IMG/VR virus record: IMGVR_UViG_3300031975_000149
Span: 1 to 22,027 of that record
Direction: 5' to 3' (one strand)
DNA: 22,027 nucleotides
Origin: a virus
In this document: positions 1 to 7,408 of the stretch, piece after piece
Numbering within the stretch: the stretch's first letter is position 1
Layout: every line of letters begins with the position of its first letter
The notes under the pieces: model-generated
The model's input: the letters and a program-made list of their open reading frames with translations, nothing else
Told to the model about the DNA's origin: nothing
Databases searched by the model: none
Translations under genes and position numbers: made by a program

Positions 1-2
1 AC

Positions 3-1265
3 ATTACATTAAAGAATGATGCAGACGCTGTAGTGTTTAGCGTACCTACTGGAACTGATGACATATTGTTTCCTGACAATGCTAAAGCCATATTTGGTGC
101 TGGCTCTGACCTCCAGATTTATCATGATGGGTCTAATAGCTACGTTGATGATGCAGGTACAGGTCGCCTTTATTTAAGGGGAAATGATAGAGTACAAATA
201 CAGAAGTACACTGGCGAGGATATGATTACTGCTAATGCAGACGGTGCAGTGAATTTATACCACAACAACTCTAAAAAGTTTGAGACTAGCAGCACAGGCG
301 GAACTATATCTGGAACATCAGGTGCTGCATTAGTAATACAAGCAACAGATGCTAATACTTATCCGGGCATTAATTTAATCAATGATGCACAACGCTATGA
401 TTTACAAATTGATGGTTCTAGTGACAGTTTTAGAATATATGACAATACAAACTCAACAACTCGTGTTGTATTAGATACAAGCGGAAATTTGCTGGTGGGT
501 TCCACAAATAACTCACCCGCAACAAACAATGTAGCTGGTAGTTCGCACGGATCACTTGGCAATATCCAAGCAAGTGTTGACGGAAACCCATGTCTTTTTG
601 TTAATAGAAAAAGCAGTGATGGTGACATTATTTCGATCCGCCAAGACGGCTCTGCGGTGGGGAGTATTGGGACACCTTATAATAATGAACTATACATAAC
701 CGCAAGTGGAACTAACTCTTCGGGTATTTTACTTAGCTCTTCTAACCAAGTAAGGCCAATGAAAAACGGGTCAACTTCTGATTCAACTCAAGACCTTGGT
801 GCAAGCAACGGTAAATGGAAAGACCTCTACCTCTCAGGCGGTGTTTACCTTGGCGGCACTGGTGCGGCTAATAAGCTGGATGACTATGAAGAAGGTACGT
901 TCACAGCAACTCTGACATCAGCCACTCCACCATCAACGCCACCAACGGTAACAGGTCTTTACACAAAAATAGGGCGGTCAGTAACAGTTAGTATGTTTTT
1001 TGAAAGCGTTAATACCTCAGGCGGCTCTGGCTCTATGGTTGTCACAGGGCTTCCTTTTGCGGCTGGAAGTGCTACTGGAAACAGAGGTTCAGGCGCAGTT
1101 CAATTCTATTCAATGACTTTTTCCGGAGAGTACGCTGTTGCTGAAGCATCATCTTCACAAATAAATTTTAGGGGGATAGCCTCAAATGCTGCTTGGCAAG
1201 ATATTAGTATTACGGCTGGTACTGGAAGATATTTACAAACAACACTGACTTATACAACAGCATAA
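3..1265 (+). CDS. Tail fibre-like structural protein, 5' partial
   Basis: The frame is open to the left edge, so the N-terminus is missing; a GTG at 33 is inside the gene and is unlikely to be the start. At least 420 residues are present. Near the start is a segment DLQIYHDGSNSYVDD, which I recognise as common in fibre-like proteins of marine phages. It is followed by beta-rich Gly/Ser/Thr/Asn sequence with no catalytic motif. From about residue 290 (YEEGTFTATLT) onward there is a separate beta-rich C-terminal domain ending in TLTYTTA. The role as a receptor-binding or fibre subunit is inferred from composition, family resemblance and the second fibre-like gene that follows at 1721. The phrase NNSPATNN here resembles NNSLATQN in that second protein, so the two may share modules. 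Confidence 0.75.
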   Translation: MTLKNDADAVVFSVPTGTDDILFPDNAKAIFGAGSDLQIYHDGSNSYVDDAGTGRLYLRGNDRVQIQKYTGEDMITANADGAVNLYHNNSKKFETSSTGGTISGTSGAALVIQATDANTYPGINLINDAQRYDLQIDGSSDSFRIYDNTNSTTRVVLDTSGNLLVGSTNNSPATNNVAGSSHGSLGNIQASVDGNPCLFVNRKSSDGDIISIRQDGSAVGSIGTPYNNELYITASGTNSSGILLSSSNQVRPMKNGSTSDSTQDLGASNGKWKDLYLSGGVYLGGTGAANKLDDYEEGTFTATLTSATPPSTPPTVTGLYTKIGRSVTVSMFFESVNTSGGSGSMVVTGLPFAAGSATGNRGSGAVQFYSMTFSGEYAVAEASSSQINFRGIASNAAWQDISITAGTGRYLQTTLTYTTA

Positions 1266-1296
1266 CCTTAGTGGATTCTAAGGTTGGACAGTCCAA
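1264..1296 (+). repeat. Two overlapping inverted repeats after the first fibre gene
   Basis: AACCTTAG (1264-1271) is the exact reverse complement of CTAAGGTT (1278-1285), with a 6-nt loop. It is followed at once by TTGGAC-A-GTCCAA (1284-1296), a perfect palindrome around one base. The two share bases 1284-1285, so only one can form fully at a time. There is no T-run, so this is not a standard intrinsic terminator. It could be an RNA processing or stability structure between the fibre gene and the next gene. Confidence 0.5.
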
Positions 1297-1315
1297 ACCA
1301 TAAAGGAGATAAAAT

Positions 1316-1714
1316 ATGGCAAATGGCGATATAACTAAAGAAACAGAGTACGACAAAATAGAAGTCGTAAGCACTTGGAACATACAAGTTCGCAAGGCAA
1401 CTAAGATCATGGAAGAACAGGCAGACGGTTCTAAGACAGAACTTAGTCGTGGTTTCCACAGGCACGTTCTTCAGCCATTTAACTCAGTCTACACACCAGC
1501 AGTAGTTGCTGTTGAGGCTGTATCTGAAGAAAAAGACAGTGACGGCAATGTAACCAGAGAAGCAGTAGAGGCAGTATCGGCTGTTGCTGCAAGTTGGGCG
1601 CACACAGCCACAGACATCTCAGGTGAAGCTGCAAGTGTACAAGCTATAGCTAATGCTGCTTGGACTGACGATGTTAAGGCTGCATACAAAGCAATGCGTG
1701 AAGCACAAGGATAA
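1316..1714 (+). CDS. Conserved phage protein of unknown function, between two fibre-like genes
   Basis: This gene encodes 132 residues and starts at an ATG with a clear ribosome binding site (AAAGGAG at about 1302-1308). I do not recognise a named family. The N-terminal half is charged and beta-like, with a segment WNIQVRKATKIMEE. The middle repeats the phrase AVEAVS (VVAVEAVSEE, then EAVEAVSAVAA), and the C-terminal third is Ala-rich and helical. The protein has no membrane segment and no catalytic motif. Its place between two fibre-like genes suggests a fibre accessory or assembly protein, but that is context only. It ends 6 nt before the next gene. Confidence 0.7.
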   Translation: MANGDITKETEYDKIEVVSTWNIQVRKATKIMEEQADGSKTELSRGFHRHVLQPFNSVYTPAVVAVEAVSEEKDSDGNVTREAVEAVSAVAASWAHTATDISGEAASVQAIANAAWTDDVKAAYKAMREAQG

Positions 1715-1720
1715 ACAAAC

Positions 1721-3673
1721 ATGGCAGGATATTTAGGATCAGTACCAGTACCACAGGCTACCCAACATAGGGAAACCTTTACTGCTACTGCTGGTCAGAC
1801 TACGTTTAACACGGCAGGTTATACACCTCTGTTTGTAGATGTGTACCTCAATGGTGTCCATCTAAGTCCTGCCGATATTACAGCTACTAATGGGAGTGAC
1901 GTTGTACTAGCTGAATGTGTAGTCAATGACATTGTAGATGTTGTAAGCTACACACCCTTTGAGGTAGCTAACCAGACGTTCACTGGTACGACTACTATGA
2001 CTGACGTTGTAGCTGCAACATTAGACATATCAGGTAATATTGATATTGATGGAACAACTAACTTAGACGCAGTAGATATTGATGGTGCTTTAACTCAAGA
2101 TGGTGGAGCAGTCTTTAACGAGGCTAGTGCTGATGTAGACTTTCGTGTTGAGAGTAACGGTAATCAACATATGCTCTTCGTTGATGGTGGTAATGACCAT
2201 GTAAACATTGGGACATCTACTGACTTAGGTGGAGTATTTAATGTAAGTGGAGCTACATCAAGTCAGTTTCACTCTACGGACAGACATTTAATGAGCCTTG
2301 TTTCTACAGAAGCAGGGGCAAGTGATGGTCCAAGACTTATTTTACAGAGAGACAGTGGCACTCCTGCTGATAATGACCAACTAGGCATACTAGAATTTTA
2401 TGGTGACAATGATGCTGGTACGGCTACTGAATATGCCAGAATTAATGCGTCTATTATTGATGCAAGTAATGGCGCAGAAGGTGGGGCTTTTGCTATAAAC
2501 ACAAGAATAGCAGGTGCAAATGTAAATAGACTATATATGCCTCCGACGGAAACTGTTTTTAATGAAAATAGTGCAAATGTAGACTTCCGTATTGAAACTG
2601 ATGCACAAGCGAATGCATTTGTTCTTGATGCCGCTGATGATACGCTTACGATACAAAATGTTCTTACAACAATGACACATGGCGGTAATGGATTTCAGTT
2701 AAAACTTGAGTCTACTGATGCAGATGGAATTCGAGGACCTGTTTTAGATTTATCTAGAAATAATAGCAACGCAGAAAATGATGACCATGTTGGGTGCATA
2801 GTATTTAATGCAGATGATTCAGCAAACAATCAAACAGAATATGCTGCTATTACTGGTTTTTTAACCGAAGTTACAAATACCTCTGAGGCTGGTGGACTTA
2901 TATTTGATACGGCTACAGGAGGAAATCCAGCCATAGAAAAACTAAGGCTTGGTCCAACGTCTGCTGTTTTTAATGAAGATAGTGCAGACGTAGACTTCCG
3001 TGTTGAGAGTAACGGCAACGCCAATATGCTGTTTGTTGATGCTTCTGCGGATACTGTTTGTTTTGGGACTACTAACAATTCTTTAGCTACACAAAATACA
3101 GAAACAGGTGTTAATCTTACCGCAACAGGAAGAATTTATTCTACTACTACAGATCATCACGATTTTAATATGATAGATGATGGAGAAATATTTAGATTTA
3201 GAAGTGCAACTACGGCTGAAGGAAATATATCTGTATCAGGATCTACAGTATCTTATAATGGATTTTCAGGAACACACGAAAGTTCAGGTATTGCTACAAA
3301 TACAGCAGTCGGAACTGTTGTTAGTACGATTGATGAATTAGATGTATATGCTGCAGATGGTAGCCCTAAAGCTGGGCAGACAAGAGCAGATCACGCAAAA
3401 GTAAAAGTGTCAGATTCTGTAGGAGATAAAAGAGTCTATGGGGTTGTTACAAGTTTTAATGGGTATGATAAACCCATAATAGCTGCTGTAGGTATTGGCT
3501 CAGTAAAAGTAACAGGTGCTTGTGTAGGGGGAGATCTCCTTGAAAGTAATGGTGATGGCACAGCTAAAGTGCAGTCAGATGACATTATGAGAAGTAAAAC
3601 AATCGGAAAAGTAACAATCGGCAATAGCAACACAGGTGTAAAACTTGTGTCTTGCGTTATGTATTGCGGATAA
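1721..3673 (+). CDS. Tail fibre-like protein with three internal repeats
   Basis: This is a complete 650-residue protein. Residues about 17-70 form an N-terminal domain (TFTATAGQTTF...VDVYLNGVHL...DIVDVVSYTPF) of a kind I recognise at the head of tail-fibre proteins in marine phages; it probably anchors the fibre to the virion. The body has three copies of the phrase VFNExSAxVDFRxE, at residues 131, 279 and 416, each followed by xxFVxDxxxDxxxI-like sequence. The C-terminal part, about 540-650, differs. It runs LDVYAADGSPKAGQTRADHAKV, then IGSVKVTGACVGGDLLESNGDG and ends VSCVMYCG. Such a tail may be a trimerisation or self-cleaving chaperone domain, but no cleavage site is proven here. The start has a modest AAGGA 9 nt upstream. 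Host recognition is inferred from family resemblance. Confidence 0.8.
   Translation: MAGYLGSVPVPQATQHRETFTATAGQTTFNTAGYTPLFVDVYLNGVHLSPADITATNGSDVVLAECVVNDIVDVVSYTPFEVANQTFTGTTTMTDVVAATLDISGNIDIDGTTNLDAVDIDGALTQDGGAVFNEASADVDFRVESNGNQHMLFVDGGNDHVNIGTSTDLGGVFNVSGATSSQFHSTDRHLMSLVSTEAGASDGPRLILQRDSGTPADNDQLGILEFYGDNDAGTATEYARINASIIDASNGAEGGAFAINTRIAGANVNRLYMPPTETVFNENSANVDFRIETDAQANAFVLDAADDTLTIQNVLTTMTHGGNGFQLKLESTDADGIRGPVLDLSRNNSNAENDDHVGCIVFNADDSANNQTEYAAITGFLTEVTNTSEAGGLIFDTATGGNPAIEKLRLGPTSAVFNEDSADVDFRVESNGNANMLFVDASADTVCFGTTNNSLATQNTETGVNLTATGRIYSTTTDHHDFNMIDDGEIFRFRSATTAEGNISVSGSTVSYNGFSGTHESSGIATNTAVGTVVSTIDELDVYAADGSPKAGQTRADHAKVKVSDSVGDKRVYGVVTSFNGYDKPIIAAVGIGSVKVTGACVGGDLLESNGDGTAKVQSDDIMRSKTIGKVTIGNSNTGVKLVSCVMYCG
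2111..3015 (+). repeat. Three-copy internal repeat in the fibre gene
   Basis: Copies begin at 2111, 2555 and 2966 and each encodes VFNExSAxVDFRxE. Copies one and three are closest in DNA, both ending in GTTGAGAGTAACGG. The spacing is 148 and then 137 residues, so these mark repeated structural modules of unequal length rather than simple tandem repeats. Confidence 0.75.
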
Positions 3674-3700
3674 CCCACTGTCATAAAGGAGAAACAAACA

Positions 3701-4036
3701 ATGGCAATAACTACAACTTGGAGCATCAGTAACATGACGCATAAAGACTCAGACGGTGGTGTATTCCTTGTTTACTGGTCACTAACCGCAACTGACGGTA
3801 CATACTCAGCACAAGAAGGTGGCAAGTTACGATGCACTGCTGACCCTTCTGCATCAGACTACATTGCATACGCAGACCTAAAAGAAAGTGACGTTCTTGG
3901 GTGGGTGTATGACAGCCTTAAAGTAGGTGATGAAACAGCCGCTGAAGCTAAGAAGCGTATTGAAGATGAACGTACAGCAAAAGTACAAGGTCAGATAGAT
4001 CGTGCCGCTGCTAACTCTAATGGAGTGCCTTGGTAA
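3701..4036 (+). CDS. Conserved small phage protein of unknown function
   Basis: The gene encodes 111 residues and has a strong ribosome binding site (AAAGGAG at about 3685-3691). The N-terminal part is beta-rich (TTTWSISNMTHKDSDGGVFLVYWSLTATDG). The C-terminal part is helical, with VLGWVYDSL, then a charged helix KKRIEDERTAKVQGQIDRAA, and ends in GVPW. I have seen this overall pattern in small proteins next to fibre genes in marine phages, but no function is known to me. It lies directly after the second fibre-like gene, and its stop codon overlaps the next start (TAATG), so the two are probably made together. A fibre-assembly or virion role is possible but unproven. Confidence 0.7.
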   Translation: MAITTTWSISNMTHKDSDGGVFLVYWSLTATDGTYSAQEGGKLRCTADPSASDYIAYADLKESDVLGWVYDSLKVGDETAAEAKKRIEDERTAKVQGQIDRAAANSNGVPW

Positions 4037-4305
4037 TGGCGCAAGAATGGCATCTATCTAAGTCTATACCTCTTACATTTGTACTCGCTATCGTTGTACA
4101 AACTATAGGTCTTGTGTGGTATATGTCATCACTAGACGCAAACGTAACAAGCAATGCCCGTGAAATAGCTAGGCATGAGATACGAATAAACGAAATAGAA
4201 AAAACATCACAACTACAGGCTGTAATGTTAGGACGCATTGATGAAAACATAAAGGCAATACGGGATGCAGTAGATAAGATGCAAGCCGCAAATTCTGCTA
4301 GATAA
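4036..4305 (+). CDS. Small membrane protein with coiled coil, candidate holin or spanin-like
   Basis: The ATG at 4036 overlaps the previous stop codon by one base, which is a better start than the TTG six bases upstream. The protein has 89 residues. Residues about 11-30 (SIPLTFVLAIVVQTIGLVWY) form one hydrophobic segment. Residues about 35-85 are a long amphipathic helix with regular hydrophobic spacing, probably a coiled coil. This is the shape of an inner-membrane spanin subunit, some holins, or a virion membrane protein. No lipoprotein partner or endolysin is visible nearby, so a lysis role is only a suggestion. The next gene also has one membrane segment. Confidence 0.6.
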   Translation: MAQEWHLSKSIPLTFVLAIVVQTIGLVWYMSSLDANVTSNAREIARHEIRINEIEKTSQLQAVMLGRIDENIKAIRDAVDKMQAANSAR

Positions 4306-4319
4306 TAAGGTAGTTTACT

Positions 4320-4790
4320 ATGGACCCTTTTACAGCAATGGCTGCAGCTACGGCTGCTTTCAAAGGAATAAAGAAAGCTGTTGATGTAGGGAAAGACATC
4401 TCATCTATGGGCCAAACATTATCTCAATGGTCTAAGGCGGTAAGTGACTTAGACTTCTTAGAGAAAAAAGCTCAGAAGCCGCCAATGTATAAGATGTTTA
4501 GTGACACTCAAGCTACTGCCTTAGAGATCTGGACACAAAAGCAGAAGCTCAAAGAGATGAGAGAAGAGCTAAAGGAATACATCTCTTTTGTTTATGGACC
4601 GTCAGCTTGGAAAGAGATAGTAAGAATAGAGGGTCAACAACGTAAGGCACAAAGAGATGCAGTGTACGCACAAAAAGAGTTTATAGATAACTGTATTAAT
4701 GGTGTTATAATAGGGTTAATGCTACTGGCAGGTGTAGGGGCATTGTTAGTTGTCCTGTACTTAGTAGGTGCTAAACAAGGTAAATGGTAA
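4320..4790 (+). CDS. C-terminally anchored small membrane protein, unknown function
   Basis: The protein has 156 residues. It opens with MDPFTAMAAATAAFKGIKKAV, a start I recognise from conserved hypothetical proteins of marine phages. The middle (about 30-125) is a charged helical region, probably coiled coil. Residues about 126-149 form one strong membrane segment rich in Gly, Leu and Val, followed by a short basic tail GAKQGKW. The ribosome binding site is a modest AAGGTAG before the ATG. Together with the preceding membrane protein it may act in lysis or in DNA entry through the envelope. No enzymatic motif is seen. Confidence 0.6.
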   Translation: MDPFTAMAAATAAFKGIKKAVDVGKDISSMGQTLSQWSKAVSDLDFLEKKAQKPPMYKMFSDTQATALEIWTQKQKLKEMREELKEYISFVYGPSAWKEIVRIEGQQRKAQRDAVYAQKEFIDNCINGVIIGLMLLAGVGALLVVLYLVGAKQGKW

Positions 4791-4808
4791 CAAAAGAAAG
4801 ATAAACGA

Positions 4809-6680
4809 ATGATTCAGTTTCAAGGATTCAAACCAGACGCACAGAAGCGTATTGCAGGTAAGCTAGGTTACACTGGTGACATGTCTAACTTTGACGGGTA
4901 CTTAGAACAAAACCCTGAAGCAAAGCAACAGATGGATATGTACAAGCAACAAGCTGTAAAGATGATGCAAGGTGGTATGGTACGTAAAAACTATCAAGAG
5001 GGTGGAACTGTACCGCAAATTAAAAAAGATACTATTGATCGTATGGCTACAGGTGCTATACCTGCAGGTGCAGAAATTAAAGCTGTAGGTACAGAAGCAG
5101 ATATGATGAATAAAGGTGTGCAACTTGGTCTTTCCCAAGTTACTAGTGATGATCCTCGTGCAGATCAAACAAAAGCCGTTGCCAGTACTACAGATATATC
5201 TGATGAAGATGAAGTTAGAATCCAAACACCATCTACTGTAGCTACAACTGATCTTGCAAAAGCAGGAGATACTGTAGATGATGTAGTTGATAAAACTAAA
5301 GCACAAACAGGAACTGTAACAAAAGAAGTAGACGCACAAGAAACTAAAGAAACTATGGTTAGTGACTTAGAGGCTGCACAAAGTAAGTCTGTAGAAGTAG
5401 CTGAAACTCAAAAACGTGTTATGGATATTAAAGAAGAAGTTAATCCTGTTGCAGATGCAGCAAGTGCCGCTAAGTTTACAGAAGAAATACAGGCAGCAAC
5501 GGCTACACCTACAGAAAAAGCTACAGTACAGGGACAACTTGAAGATTTAATGCAGGACTTTGAGGGTGGTGCTACACCGCCTTGGGCTGCAGGAGCAATG
5601 AGAAATGTATCTGCACAAATGGCGGCACGTGGTCTTGGTGCAAGCAGCATGGCAGGTATGGCTCTTGTACAGGCAGCTATGGAGTCTTCACTACCTATTG
5701 CGATGGCAGATGCACAAACAGTTGCAGGGTTTGAGATGGCTAACCTTAGTAACAGACAGGCACGTGCAATGCAATCTGCAGAGCAAAGAGCTAAGTTTTT
5801 AGGACAAGAGTTTGACCAAGCATTTCAAGCACGAGTAATGAACGCAGCTAAGGTTAGTGATATAGCTAACATGAACTTTACTGCAGAACAAACTATTGCA
5901 ATTGAAAATAGTCGTGCCGCTAATACTATGGAGATGGCTAACCTATCTAATAAGCAAGGTCTTATTATGGCAGAAGCTGCAGCACTTTCACAATTAGACA
6001 TGGCTAATCTTAACAATCGTCAACAAACACAAGTAGAAAATGCTAAATCTTTCTTGGCTATGGACATGGCTAACCTATCTAACAAACAACAAACAGAATT
6101 GTTTAAAGGGCAAGAACGTAGCAAGGCATTGTTTAGTGATACTGCAGCAGAAAATGCAGCACTACAGTTTAACGCTACATCTGAAAATCAAGCAGATCAA
6201 TTCTTTGTAAATTTAAAAACTCAAAACAATCAGTTTAATGATGCACAAAAAAATGCCATAGAGCAATCTAATGCAGGTGAAGCTAATGCACTATCAAAAT
6301 TTAATTCCGAAATACAAAATCAACGTGATCAATTTAATGCAAGCAATGCTTTAGTAGTTGCTCAATCTAATGCAGGTTGGAGAAGAGAAATAGCAACTGC
6401 TGAAACTGCAGCTATAAATAGAGCTAATGAAATAAATGCAACTAATGTACTAGGAATATCTAATCAAGCATACTCTAATCTGTGGCAAGAACATGGTGAT
6501 CTTATGGAATGGGCATGGACATCTTCTGATAATGAACGTGACAGACAAAACGCAATAACATTAAGTCATTTAGCTGCAGACCAATCAAGAACACAAGCTG
6601 AAATGGAAGCTGATCTTGCTGCATCAAATGCTATGGGTGACTTTGTGGGTCAACTATTTATGAGTGTAGCTGGATTTTAA
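4809..6680 (+). CDS. Large helical virion-associated protein with 22-residue repeats
   Basis: The protein has 623 residues and is rich in Ala, Asn, Gln, Glu and Met. Residues 1-65 include GGMVRKNYQEGGTV, a Gly-rich patch. Residues about 70-230 are acidic, low-complexity and Thr/Val/Asp/Glu-rich, probably flexible. A central part (AGAMRNVSAQMAARGLGASSMAGMALVQAAMESS) looks helical and perhaps membrane-active. From residue 310 a 22-residue repeat starts, with MANLSNRQ or MANLSNKQ at each unit head. After it comes more Asn/Gln-rich helix to about residue 550. There is no catalytic motif. The location beside other virion-like genes suggests an internal or tail-tube structural protein. The ribosome binding site before the ATG at 4809 is weak (AAAGATAAACGA). 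Confidence 0.65.
   Translation: MIQFQGFKPDAQKRIAGKLGYTGDMSNFDGYLEQNPEAKQQMDMYKQQAVKMMQGGMVRKNYQEGGTVPQIKKDTIDRMATGAIPAGAEIKAVGTEADMMNKGVQLGLSQVTSDDPRADQTKAVASTTDISDEDEVRIQTPSTVATTDLAKAGDTVDDVVDKTKAQTGTVTKEVDAQETKETMVSDLEAAQSKSVEVAETQKRVMDIKEEVNPVADAASAAKFTEEIQAATATPTEKATVQGQLEDLMQDFEGGATPPWAAGAMRNVSAQMAARGLGASSMAGMALVQAAMESSLPIAMADAQTVAGFEMANLSNRQARAMQSAEQRAKFLGQEFDQAFQARVMNAAKVSDIANMNFTAEQTIAIENSRAANTMEMANLSNKQGLIMAEAAALSQLDMANLNNRQQTQVENAKSFLAMDMANLSNKQQTELFKGQERSKALFSDTAAENAALQFNATSENQADQFFVNLKTQNNQFNDAQKNAIEQSNAGEANALSKFNSEIQNQRDQFNASNALVVAQSNAGWRREIATAETAAINRANEINATNVLGISNQAYSNLWQEHGDLMEWAWTSSDNERDRQNAITLSHLAADQSRTQAEMEADLAASNAMGDFVGQLFMSVAGF
5736..6197 (+). repeat. 22-residue (66-nt) tandem repeat array
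   Basis: The phrase MANL(S/N)N(R/K)Q begins at 5736, 5934, 6000 and 6066. The last three are exactly 66 nt apart, and the first is exactly 3 x 66 nt before the second. The two units between them and one after (5802, 5868, 6132) keep the length but have diverged. Twenty-two residues is two 11-residue turns, the period of a hendecad coiled coil. Confidence 0.8.
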
Positions 6681-6696
6681 TATATAGGAAAACAAT

Positions 6697-6906
6697 ATGG
6701 CGTTAAATGGACAAGCGTTAACAGCGTATAAAAATTATTTAAATAAAAGTATGACAGACACACCTGAAATAGAAGAATCTATGTCGGGTGGTTTAATGAA
6801 TAGAAATAGACCAGTACAAAATAAAACTAGTGACACTAAACCAGACTATCTGTTAGATCAATTTAAACAGTTACAAAAATTAAGGGCAGGTTTAAACAAT
6901 GGCTGA
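6697..6906 (+). CDS. Small protein of unknown function
   Basis: The gene encodes 69 residues, starts at an ATG after a weak AGGAAA site, and ends inside the next gene with an 8-nt overlap (ATGGCTGA). It is hydrophilic and has no membrane segment. Residues 29-36 read MSGGLMNR, a motif that resembles Gly-Gly phrases in the genes on either side. The C-terminal part (YLLDQFKQLQKLRAGL) is a short amphipathic helix. I do not recognise a family. The tight coupling to the next gene argues that it is real. Confidence 0.6.
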   Translation: MALNGQALTAYKNYLNKSMTDTPEIEESMSGGLMNRNRPVQNKTSDTKPDYLLDQFKQLQKLRAGLNNG

Positions 6907-7408
6907 AGATAATAAACTTTTTGATGCACCAATACCGGGGCAGTCTTTAACTGCAGAAGTAGGTGCTAGACCTTGGCAGCAACCTGCACAGTATACTACT
7001 GTTGAGGATGCATTTGAATTTTATGCAACAAAAATTACCGATCCAGAAATTAATGAATCTTTATTAGACACTCTTGAGATGGGTACTCCTGTAACATCTT
7101 TAGCTGAAGTAATTGTTCAAAGTGGGGCAATGGAAGGTAAACATACAATTGATGTATCTATTCAGTTACTTCCTGTAATTATGGAACTTATAGCATATGT
7201 AGCAGAAAGTTCAAGTATAGAATATAATATGGGAATTGAAAAACAAATTGATCAAGACAAAATACCTGAAAGTAAAATTGAATTAGCTGCAAAAAGAATA
7301 AAAGATAAAATGCCAAAAGAAACTACAGAAGAAATGCCTATGGTTGAACCTGAAACTATGCCTGAAGAAAGTCCACAAGAAGGTGGCATTATGTCAAGGA
7401 GAATATAA
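6899..7408 (+). CDS. Conserved phage protein of unknown function (PIPGQSLT N-terminus)
   Basis: The protein has 169 residues. The N-terminal part (APIPGQSLTAEVGARPWQQPAQYTTVEDAF) resembles conserved hypothetical proteins I recall from several groups of marine phages. The centre is predicted helical and includes a hydrophobic stretch (IQLLPVIMELIAYVAE, about 93-108) that may pack inside a bundle rather than cross a membrane. The C-terminal 40 residues are Glu, Met and Pro-rich (EEMPMVEPETMPEESPQ) and end in GGIMSRRI. It overlaps the gene before by 8 nt and the gene after by 1 nt. The function is unknown; a minor virion component is plausible from its position. Confidence 0.65.
   Translation: MAEDNKLFDAPIPGQSLTAEVGARPWQQPAQYTTVEDAFEFYATKITDPEINESLLDTLEMGTPVTSLAEVIVQSGAMEGKHTIDVSIQLLPVIMELIAYVAESSSIEYNMGIEKQIDQDKIPESKIELAAKRIKDKMPKETTEEMPMVEPETMPEESPQEGGIMSRRI

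Noticed and set aside
4902-5339. Minus-strand frame of 145 codons opposite the repeat-protein gene
   Set aside because: The translation is rich in Cys, Phe, Ile and Ser, as expected for a shadow of A-rich coding sequence. No ribosome binding site or family motif is seen, and the plus-strand gene continues through it.
5736-6197. CRISPR-like array from the 66-nt spacing
   Set aside because: The repeat is coding, in frame and diverged at synonymous sites, with no unique spacers between identical repeats.
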